NCBI GenBank assembly: GCA_015904055.1 | Contig: JABMDE010000015.1 | Location: 1 to 8,120 of the forward strand | Length of the DNA: 8,120 nt | Reading direction: 5' to 3' | DNA from: Nitrospira sp. | GTDB taxonomy: Bacteria; Nitrospirota; Nitrospiria; Nitrospirales; Nitrospiraceae | Part shown: positions 1 through 5,561 of the stretch, in pieces | Layout of the letters: each line of letters begins with the position of its first letter | Numbering within the stretch: the stretch's first letter is position 1 | Notes under the pieces: model-generated | The model's database searches: none | What the model saw: only the letters and a program-made list of their open reading frames with translations | What the model was told of the DNA's origin: nothing | Made by a program: the position numbers and the translations under genes

Positions 1-588
1 CCGGTCAATATCACCAAGCCGGGCAGCACGGCGCGCTATACGTTTAGCGGTATGGGCGGACAATGGGTGAATCTAGGGTTCTCGTCTGTCACGATCACAT
101 CGAGTACCGTCACACTCCTCAACCAGGATGGGACGGTCTTAGCCTCGACCACTGTGGGCAGGGGCGGTGGAGGGTTGAAAGCACCGAGCCCCTTGCCGGC
201 CAACGGCACCTATACTGTTATTGTCGATCCATCCAGCACCCACACCGGGGCCATAACCGTGACTCCGTCTACGGAAGTTGCTGGTTCCGTGACAATCAAT
301 ACCGCCGCCACGCCAGTCACGATCGGCCGGGCCGGCCAGAATGCCCGCTATACACTTGCGGGGCCTGGCAATCAACAGGTCACGGTCAAGGTCACAGGCA
401 ATACGTTTAGCGGCTTAACTGTGAGCCTCTATACCCGAAGCGGTATCTTGCAGACGGAGATGACGAGATCGGAGACGAGCTTTGCACTGAACCCGGTGAC
501 ACTGCTGACTCCGGATCTCTATACGATCACGGTCAGTCCTATGGCGCCTGCCACCGGCAAGCTCAGCCTGCAGGTGACGAGTCCATAG
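1..588 (+). CDS. C-terminal part of a PPC-like beta-sandwich repeat protein (partial, 5' end outside window)
   Basis: The frame is open from the first base and ends at TAG 586-588, so the gene starts upstream of the window. About 195 residues are visible, forming one complete and one shorter repeat of roughly 90-100 residues. Each repeat begins with a PVxI..PGxxARYTxxG segment, continues through a Thr/Val/Ser-rich stretch with LLNQDGTVLAS or LYTRSGILQTE, and closes with a YTVIVDP or YTITVSP strand. This alternation of short beta strands is typical of pre-peptidase C-terminal-like domains in large secreted or surface proteins. No catalytic domain, sortase signal or membrane segment is visible in this part. 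A Rho-independent terminator follows 53 bases after the stop. The last 348 bases have a near-identical paralogue at 1639-1986. The role of the whole protein cannot be judged from this end; adhesion or a structural surface role is inference. Confidence 0.8.
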   Translation, partial: PVNITKPGSTARYTFSGMGGQWVNLGFSSVTITSSTVTLLNQDGTVLASTTVGRGGGGLKAPSPLPANGTYTVIVDPSSTHTGAITVTPSTEVAGSVTINTAATPVTIGRAGQNARYTLAGPGNQQVTVKVTGNTFSGLTVSLYTRSGILQTEMTRSETSFALNPVTLLTPDLYTITVSPMAPATGKLSLQVTSP

Positions 589-640
589 CCTACGCGGGAA
601 TTTTAGCAACGACGAGTTGCCGTTCTGGGAGATTGTACAA

Positions 641-677
641 AAGAGAGGGTGGGGAAGAAATTCCTCACCCTCTTTTT
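641..677 (+). terminator. Rho-independent terminator after the PPC-like gene
   Basis: A 13-bp stem pairs 644-656 with 661-673, with one G-T wobble, closed by a GAAA (GNRA) tetraloop. The T-run 673-677 follows directly. It ends the + strand repeat-protein gene. The stem sequence is closely related to the terminator at 2041-2080, so it was duplicated together with the gene end. Confidence 0.88.
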
Positions 678-887
678 ATGAAGCAGCATCGGAGTGCGAT
701 GTAATGCTGTTTCGTCCAAAGGCGAGCCGTTCGTGAGCCATAAGACAGAAAACACGGGCTGTCATTTTCTTTGTAAGATATGGTTCAGCAGGGGCACGGT
801 CCTGAGTATCGTTGAACGATGATATATGCTTCAACGAGCAGCACACCACTAGGTGATTTCGTGAGGAACGGAAACGAATAATGTCGG
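678..887. other. Non-coding spacer between terminator and pseudo-caspase copy A
   Basis: No convincing gene is present between the PPC-like stop at 588 and the stop codon of the minus-strand gene at 888. Apart from the terminator, I see only small inverted repeats: CAGCAT 684-689 with ATGCTG 704-709, and the competing pair CATCG 687-691 with CGATG 697-701. These may act as a weak hairpin for transcripts arriving from the right, but they lack a T-run in either direction. The two genes converge here. Confidence 0.5.
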
Positions 888-1632
888 TTAGGGTGTTTCC
901 ACGCCGGTCATGGAGGCGGGCTTGGAGAGTATGAGAGATGCAGCATTGCTCTCTGGTTTCAGGATGGGAAACGTTTGAGGGCGTTGATCTGAGTTGAACT
1001 GTGTTTTTGCCGCCCAGGCGACTTTCTGGCGCACATAATCGCTGGCTTCGCCGAGTGTGACCATGCCGTTCCGATTCGTATCGGCGTCTCCTCGGAGCCC
1101 CTTCAAGAGATAGTAGGTAAACAGGCCATGGCGGTGCTGGTCGCTTTCCACCCCCTTCGTAAAGTCCTGGCCTCCGATCAGCCCCACTATATTGCTTCCG
1201 CCCAGTTCCCAGCGGGGTGACGCAGTCTTTCCCTTGGCATCTCCACGAAGCCTCGACACCATGCCGTCAAACAAGAAAATAACCTGTGTGGCCTTGAGCT
1301 TGGCGAGAGCCGATTCGATGTCCTTGAGAGGGTAGAGCCGCGCCGTTGTTGCCGGGCTTCCATCGTAGGGCGCCAAGAGCACGTCGCCGGTTGGAGTGAC
1401 CCACGCCTGTCCGGAAAAATAGATGATCGCGACTGCATTCTCAGCCATATGAAGTGGGAGCCAGTCAAACAACACCTCGTCGATGTCAGTATGGAGCGCC
1501 GTCAAGTTTTGCAGCAGCCTGACGTTGGATGGGGGCACGCCGCCGAGGGACTGAAAATAGTTGGCCACCGTCTCCGCATCCATCGCCGCATAGCGGCGAG
1601 GCTGGTTTTTGGGATCGCGATAGGTGCCGACG
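888..1632 (-). pseudogene. Pseudo-caspase (peptidase C14-like) copy A, C-terminal fragment lacking its N-terminal half
   Basis: This minus-strand frame ends at the stop codon 888-890. Family similarity is clear from TYRDPKNQPRRYAAMDAE (about 1630-1572) to the C-terminus SMTGVETP. It carries the caspase-fold landmarks: an AxDAExVANYF helix, VRLLQN, an IIYFSG strand, LLAPYDG, VIFLFDG and GLFTYYLLKGL. The catalytic His of the usual SGHG motif is Gln (codon 1407-1409), and the catalytic Cys of the usual DACFSG motif is Met (1260-1262), so protease activity is not expected. An EF-hand-type loop DTNRNGMVTLGE lies at 1047-1082. The frame stays open to ATG 1719-1721, but the first 30 or so codons there are only the reverse complement of the neighbouring PPC-like fragment. 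An internal ATG at 1581-1583 would give 231 aa, the same length as copy C. There are no internal stops and about 85% identity to copy C by eye. It is probably a remnant, though a product could still be made. Confidence 0.72.
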
Positions 1633-1986
1633 AGTAACCACACCGGGACCATTACCGTGACCCCGTCGACGGAAGTCGCGGGTTCCGTGACGATCAATAC
1701 CGCTCCCACTCCGGTGACCATCAGCCGACCAGGCCAGAATGCCCGCTATACGCTGGCAGGACCTGGGAACCAACAGGTCACAGTGAAGGTCTCGGGCAAT
1801 ACGTTTAGCGGGTTAACGGTGAGCCTCTATACCCGAAGCGGCATCTTGCAGACAGAGGTGACGAGATCGGAGGCGGGCTTTGCATTGCCTCCTGTGACAC
1901 TGCTCACCCCGGATCTCTATACGATCACGGTCAGTCCGATGGCACCTGCCACTGGCAAGCTCAGCTTACAGGTGACGACTCCATAG
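1624..1986 (+). pseudogene. 3' fragment of a second PPC-like repeat gene
   Basis: From 1639 to the TAG at 1984-1986 this matches 241-588 over 348 bases without an indel. The two proteins differ at about 10 of 115 positions. Everything upstream of SNHTGTITVT is missing and is replaced by the reverse complement of pseudo-caspase copy A. The frame can be entered only at a GTG at 1624, with no ribosome binding site and no signal peptide, so it is best read as a gene tail left by rearrangement. It retains its own terminator at 2041. A longer readthrough fusion is unlikely because the DNA upstream in this frame is antisense caspase. Confidence 0.75.
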
Positions 1987-2040
1987 AAGTGGAGCGTCGG
2001 GAGAGGGGCGGCATCGCCTCTACCGAGACCGGTCCAAATC

Positions 2041-2080
2041 GAAAGAGGGTGGGGAGGCAACTCCCCACCCTCTTTTGTTT
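2041..2080 (+). terminator. Rho-independent terminator after the second PPC-like gene tail
   Basis: A perfect 15-bp stem pairs 2042-2056 with 2061-2075, with a GCAA (GNRA) tetraloop and a T-rich tail to 2080. It shares the core AGAGGGTGGGGA arm with the terminator at 641-677. That supports duplication of the whole 3' end of the gene including its terminator. I see nothing gene-like between 2081 and 2198. Confidence 0.9.
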
Positions 2081-2198
2081 TGCACGGAGCGATGACGGGG
2101 ATGGTACTCAACCAGTGCATCAATCGTGGCTTTCTGTGTAGGCGGGTGAATAAAGAGTAGTTACGTCAAAACCAAAGGTCTTCGTGGAGTGAGGGGCT

Positions 2199-2522
2199 AT
2201 TTGGCCTTGAGTCTGGCCAGGTCCGACTCGATATCGCTGAACGGGTAGAGCCGCACCATTGCGGCTAGGCTGCCTTCGTAAGGAGCCTAGAGTACGTTAC
2301 CGGTTGATGTGACTAAGGCCTGTCCTGAATAATAGACGATCATAATCGCTTGCTTGGCTACATACAATTGCGGCCAGATGGACAGTACTTTGTGGAGATC
2401 TGCTCGGCCTGCCTTGAAACTCTGGAGCAATCGGATATTAGAGGGCGGCACGCCGACGAGGAAACAGAAGTAATTGGCTACATGGAGACTATGCAGGTTG
2501 GGGGTTGGTGAAAATCTGAAAC
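2199..2522 (-). pseudogene. Pseudo-caspase copy B, decayed caspase-domain part
   Basis: This continues the minus-strand gene at 2523-3089 but is broken in several ways. After the TGA at 2523-2525 the same frame still reads VSDFHQPPTCIVSM to 2481, which looks like the lead-in to the caspase domain. It then jumps to another frame at VANYF (about 2481-2467). Roughly 20-25 codons, equivalent to GTYRDPKNQPRRYAAMDAET of copy A, are gone. The second frame runs VPPSNIRLLQ to IVYYSGQALVTSTGNVL and meets TAG 2287-2289, where copies A and C have a Leu codon. Similarity continues past that stop as APYEGSLAAMVRLYP to DLARLKAK near 2199, where it ends. The His position is again Gln (2320-2322). The Cys region, the EF-hand loop and the C-terminus are absent. 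It is a clear pseudogene. Confidence 0.82.
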
Positions 2523-3089
2523 TCAAACTGGAATCTGGTCTGCATTGTCTGCTCCGGCGCCAGCCGGCTGAATGATGAACAGCAGCGCCTGAGGCCGTGC
2601 TGTGGCTCCACTGGTTTCGATGACGGACACACGGATCTCGACCTGTTGCGGTTGATGGCTCGAGGGCAAGGTTGCCACGAACTCCAGGAACGTAGTTTCT
2701 CCCGGTTGCAGCGGGGGAATCGTCAACGTCGTCGACAGGAACTGTTCGATGACCGATGGTGTGCCGGTGAGGGAGGCCGAGGCATTCTGAATCGGGCTTG
2801 AGCCGGGATTGACGACATCCACGCGTATCCGAATCCGTTCACCGCTCTCCAGAAATAAATTGCCGTTCTCGTCGAGCAGCAGGGCTTTGAAGCGAAGTTT
2901 CGACGGCGACGCAGAGGTGGGTATGGAAGGAGCTGCCTCGCGGGTGACCGTAGAGGGCAGTGCGTCTCCCTTGGGAGGAACGTCCAGGTGCCAGGCGCAT
3001 CCGGGGCTTAGCAGGACGGTACATCCGGCCAGGATCAGAGGTGAGGCGGAGAATGATCGGAGTGACGGTGTCGTTCTGTAAGGGGTCAC
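2523..3089 (-). CDS. Lipoprotein with Ig/CARDB-like domain; N-terminal part of pseudo-caspase copy B
   Basis: The chosen start is GTG 3087-3089. It places two Arg residues (5 and 11) ahead of a hydrophobic segment SFSASPLILAGC that ends in a canonical LAGC lipobox (Cys 23). A second Cys in LLSPGC (Cys 31) is an alternative acylation or cleavage site. After a Pro/Ser-rich linker, residues of about 65-175 form one beta-sandwich: LRFKALLLDENGN, ESGERIRIRVDVVNPGSSPI, LTIPPLQPGETTFLEF, QVEIRVSVIE. The N-x-G-x-x-P-I and L-x-P-G-E patterns fit CARDB/Ig-like extracellular domains. The frame stops at TGA 2523-2525, giving 188 aa. Caspase-domain sequence continues immediately beyond, so this was once the front half of a larger lipoprotein. 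It could still yield an outer-membrane or periplasmic lipoprotein. The frame extends upstream to 3200, but those codons run into the repeat element and lack a signal peptide. Confidence 0.6.
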   Translation of the reverse strand: MTPYRTTPSLRSFSASPLILAGCTVLLSPGCAWHLDVPPKGDALPSTVTREAAPSIPTSASPSKLRFKALLLDENGNLFLESGERIRIRVDVVNPGSSPIQNASASLTGTPSVIEQFLSTTLTIPPLQPGETTFLEFVATLPSSHQPQQVEIRVSVIETSGATARPQALLFIIQPAGAGADNADQIPV

Positions 3090-3160
3090 GACGGAACCTG
3101 TTGCGACAGTTTCACGCCACCGTACTGGACCTATAGGGCGAAAGCAACTGGTTATCCAGT

Positions 3161-3332
3161 AGCAGGATGTTGAAAAAGTCCGCCAGCTTTGTTCTCGCAT
3201 CGCTCAGAGGCTCAACGTACGGCGCGGAGTACGATTCGCCCCTTCGCTCGCTGCGGCCTTGCCCGTGGAACGGGGCGTCTTGACGCACCGGGGTGAGCGG
3301 GTGAGACCAGTGGCCATTTTGACCATCCTGCT
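3161..3332. repeat. Palindromic intergenic repeat, MITE-like, with imperfect terminal inverted repeats
   Basis: The segment is bounded by a perfect 9-bp inverted repeat, AGCAGGATG at 3161-3169 and CATCCTGCT at 3324-3332. The pairing continues imperfectly inward (GAAAAAGTCCGCC against GGCCATTTTGAC). The interior holds small hairpins, such as CCCGT-GGA-ACGGG near 3230-3256 and GCGTC-TT-GACGC near 3277-3288. Read on the minus strand it gives SAPYVEPLSDARTKLADFF, which I recall from many spurious short proteins in Nitrospira-like genomes. That suggests a dispersed repeat, not a gene. I see no target-site duplication at the ends. The rest of the gene-free stretch 3090-3462 holds a small ACTGG-TTAT-CCAGT hairpin near 3146-3160 and otherwise nothing I can name. 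Confidence 0.55.
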
Positions 3333-3462
3333 GGGCATCTGATGATCGTTGCAGCCACTCGACTCTCATGCAGAGAGCGATGCCCAAATAGTTTGTCAAC
3401 GGCCCGCGGGTAGACAAACCAGGTTCAATTCTCGATGTGTGAGTTGTCGTGAATCGTGCGGG

Positions 3463-4176
3463 TCAGGGTGCTTCCACGCCGGTCATGGCGGCGGGTTTGG
3501 AGAGTACGAGGGATGCAGCGGTGCTCTCTGGTTTCAGGAGGGGAAACATTTGAGGATGTTGATCTGAGTTGAACTGTGTTTTCGCCGCCCAGGTGACTTT
3601 CTGACGCACATAATCGCTGGTTTCGCCGAGTGTGACTGAGCCGTCGCGATTGGTGTCTGCGTCTCCTCGCAGCCCCTTCAAGAGATAGTAGGTAAACAGG
3701 CCGTGGCGGTGCCGGTCGTCTTCCACTCCCTTGGTGAAGTCAGTGCCTCCGATCAGTCCGACGACATTTCCGCCACCTAGTTCCCAGCGGGGTGACGCGG
3801 TCTTGCCTTTGGCATCTCCGCGAAGCCTGGATACCATGCCGTCGAACAGGAACAGGGCCTGTTTGGCCTTGAGCCTGGCGAGGGCCGACTCGATATCTCT
3901 GAGCGAGTAGAGCCGTGCTGTTGCGGCGAGACTGCCGTCGTAGGGAGCCAAGAGTACGTCGCCGGTTGGCGTGACTAACGCCTGTCCGGAAAAATAGATG
4001 ATCACCACAGCATTCTCGGCCATATGAAGCGGGAGCCAGTCGAACAACACGTCGTTGATGTCGGTATGGAGCGCCTTCGAGTTTTGCAGCAGCTTGACGT
4101 TGGAGGAGGGCAGGCCGCCGAGCGATTGGAAATAGTTGGCCACCGCCTCCGCATCCATTGCGGCATAGCGGCGGGG
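3463..4176 (-). pseudogene. Pseudo-caspase (peptidase C14-like) copy C, C-terminal fragment
   Basis: Family sequence runs from PRRYAAMDAEAVANYF (about 4176) to the C-terminus MTGVEAP and TGA at 3463-3465. With the internal ATG at 4156-4158 it would make 231 aa, exactly the length of the equivalent piece of copy A. There are no frameshifts and about 34 differences by eye. It shows the same landmarks: NVKLLQN, IIYFSGQA, VLLAPYDG, LFLFDGMVSR, GLFTYYLLKGL. The catalytic His position is Gln (3982-3984) and the Cys position is Met (3835-3837). The EF-hand loop DTNRDGSVTLGE (3622-3657) has the full canonical D-x-N-x-D-G pattern with Glu at position 12. The signal peptide and Ig-like front seen in copy B are missing. 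Beyond 4176 the DNA belongs to the oppositely oriented tatC tail. It is probably a remnant, but the intact frame leaves expression possible. Confidence 0.72.
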
Positions 4177-4557
4177 CGTGAGTTTGTGCTGGTGTTCGGA
4201 CTGATTTTCGAAGTGCCGCTGGCGCTGACGCTCATGGCCAAGCTGGGGTGGGTTGATGCGCCGTTTTTGATCCGGTACTGGAAGTGGGCGTTACTGGGGT
4301 CGTTCATTATTGCTGCGATTCTCACGCCGACTCCCGATCCGTTCAATCAGTGTCTGATGGCCGGCCCGATGTTTTTGCTCTACTGGGTCGGTATTTTCGG
4401 CGCCAAATGTTTCGGTAAAAAAAAGCCGGTTGAATCCGGGCAGGCCGGTGTGTCGCCGGTTGCCATGGCGGTCGTGGGAGCCGGTGCAGCGGGCGTGTCA
4501 GCTCCGAAGTCTTCGGGCGAGGACTATGTCGGAGTGCCCGGGGGACGGGGTCGTTAG
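4177..4557 (+). pseudogene. tatC: Sec-independent translocase TatC, 3' third only
   Basis: TatC is the substrate-recognising polytopic membrane subunit of the twin-arginine translocase, which exports folded proteins. This fragment begins at about REFVLVFGLIFEVP and covers what would be transmembrane helices 4, 5 and 6. It carries the conserved FEVP, ILTPTPDPFNQ and MFLLYWVGIF segments, which align by eye with E. coli TatC from about residue 160 onward. A roughly 50-residue hydrophilic tail rich in Gly/Ala/Ser follows, starting at a run of eight A (4417-4424) encoding GKKK. The first three helices and the N-terminal Tat-signal binding region are missing and replaced by antisense pseudo-caspase DNA. 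The frame extends upstream to ATG 4024, but those 51 or so codons are only the reverse strand of copy C and no ribosome binding site precedes them. The fragment would not make a working TatC, so an intact copy is expected elsewhere, or the join is an assembly error. It lies 40 bp upstream of mrp. Confidence 0.8.
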
Positions 4558-4584
4558 CAATTGAGGCTCCGTAGTGCCTCTGTC

Positions 4585-4591
4585 GGAAGGG
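4585..4591 (+). promoter_or_regulatory. Ribosome binding site of mrp
   Basis: GGAAGGG stands 6 bases before ATG 4598. This selects the ATG over the in-frame GTG at 4574, which lies upstream of this site and has no comparable signal. Confidence 0.7.
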
Positions 4592-4597
4592 AATGTC

Positions 4598-5539
4598 ATG
4601 GCGCGTGAACTCAATGTGATCAGCAACGGGGGCAGTGACGTCTGCACCTACATGTGGGCCTGTGCCATTTGTGACGAGAACGAGCGATGCCAGAAAGACA
4701 AGGAAGGGCATAGCCGCTGGCTCGTCATGAAACGGATGGAGCGGATTGAGCACACCGTGCTCGTGATGAGCAACAAGGGCGGGGTGGGGAAGAGCACCTG
4801 CACGACGAATATTGCCGTCAGCCTCGCGCTCAAGGGCTGGCACGTCGGCATCTGCGACATGGACATCCATGGTCCGAACATTCCCAAAATGGTGGGCGCC
4901 GAAGGACAAAAACTCAAGATCAGTACGTCCGGCGGGATCATCCCTTTTCAAGCCTACAATCTCAGGATTGCCTCGATGTCGTTTCTCCTCCAGAACTCCG
5001 ACGATCCCATTATCTGGCGCGATGCCTATAAATACGAATTCATCAATCAATTGCTCGGCGGTGTCGAGTGGCAGGACCTGAACTTTCTCCTCATCGATCT
5101 CCCGCCGGGGACCGGTAATGAGTCGGTCACGACGATCGATTTGTTGGGAAAAGTCAGCGGCGCCGTTATTGTGACCACCCCGCAAGAGGTGGCGCTGCTG
5201 GATTCGCGCAAGTCCGTCACGTTTTGCCGGGATAGCGAAGTGCCGATCATCGGTATCATTGAAAATATGAGCGGGTTGGAGTGTCCGCATTGCCACAATC
5301 ATATTGACGTGTTCCGGAAAGGCGGAGGCGAGGCCTCCGCGCTCGATATGGGTGTGCCGTTCTTGGGCCGTATTCCGCTGGACCCCGATGTGGTGACGCA
5401 ATCCGATGCGGGCGAGCCGTTCGCACTCTTCAATTCTGATACGCCGACCGCTGAGGCGTACCACAACATTGCCAATCAAGTTGAGACGTTCTGCAAGAAG
5501 AGCGGCTCGCTGCAGAGAGCCGCTTCACGGAAAGGCTGA
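4598..5539 (+). CDS. mrp: Mrp/Nbp35-family iron-sulfur cluster carrier P-loop ATPase
   Basis: The product is 313 aa, cytoplasmic, and of the Mrp/ApbC/Nbp35 group of deviant-Walker-A ATPases that bind and hand over [4Fe-4S] clusters. The P-loop is KGGVGKST at residues 60-67, preceded by SN where SG is usual. Walker A' is CDMDIHGPNIPKM, and the switch segment is LLIDLPPGTGNE. The bridging-cluster motif CPHC is at residues 229-232, preceded by ENMSG as in the family. It also has a four-Cys N-terminal cluster, C16-x5-C22-x2-C25-x5-C31. This resembles the N-terminal ferredoxin-like site of Nbp35 (C-x13-C-x2-C-x5-C) with a shorter first spacing; ordinary bacterial ApbC lacks it. The gene sits 40 bp after the tatC remnant and 22 bp before moeA. 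Loading Fe-S clusters into a molybdoenzyme or the cofactor pathway is an inference from context. Confidence 0.9.
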   Translation: MARELNVISNGGSDVCTYMWACAICDENERCQKDKEGHSRWLVMKRMERIEHTVLVMSNKGGVGKSTCTTNIAVSLALKGWHVGICDMDIHGPNIPKMVGAEGQKLKISTSGGIIPFQAYNLRIASMSFLLQNSDDPIIWRDAYKYEFINQLLGGVEWQDLNFLLIDLPPGTGNESVTTIDLLGKVSGAVIVTTPQEVALLDSRKSVTFCRDSEVPIIGIIENMSGLECPHCHNHIDVFRKGGGEASALDMGVPFLGRIPLDPDVVTQSDAGEPFALFNSDTPTAEAYHNIANQVETFCKKSGSLQRAASRKG

Positions 5540-5561
5540 CGGCGAGTACCGGTTGCCGCCG

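Noticed and set aside
1449..1637. Plus-strand 62-codon frame opposite copy A, similar to the start of the 4024 frame
   Set aside because: The similarity between the two frames follows from copies A and C being homologous on the other strand; no independent evidence for a gene.
3112..3417. Minus-strand 101-codon frame with SAPYVEPLSDARTKLADFF
   Set aside because: The translation covers the palindromic element 3161-3332, and the peptide matches my memory of spurious proteins from such repeats. No start signal or domain.
888..4176. Active caspase-like protease or abortive-infection effector
   Set aside because: His is Gln in all copies and Cys is Met in both copies that retain the site, and the family front is a secreted lipoprotein, so a cytoplasmic defence protease is not supported.
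4574..4597. GTG 4574 as the start of mrp
   Set aside because: The good ribosome binding site at 4585-4591 is downstream of it and correctly spaced for ATG 4598.
4343..5479. Minus-strand open frame of 378 codons opposite mrp
   Set aside because: It is rich in His, Arg and Pro with no recognisable domain and lies entirely antisense to the well-supported mrp gene; a shadow frame in GC-rich DNA.
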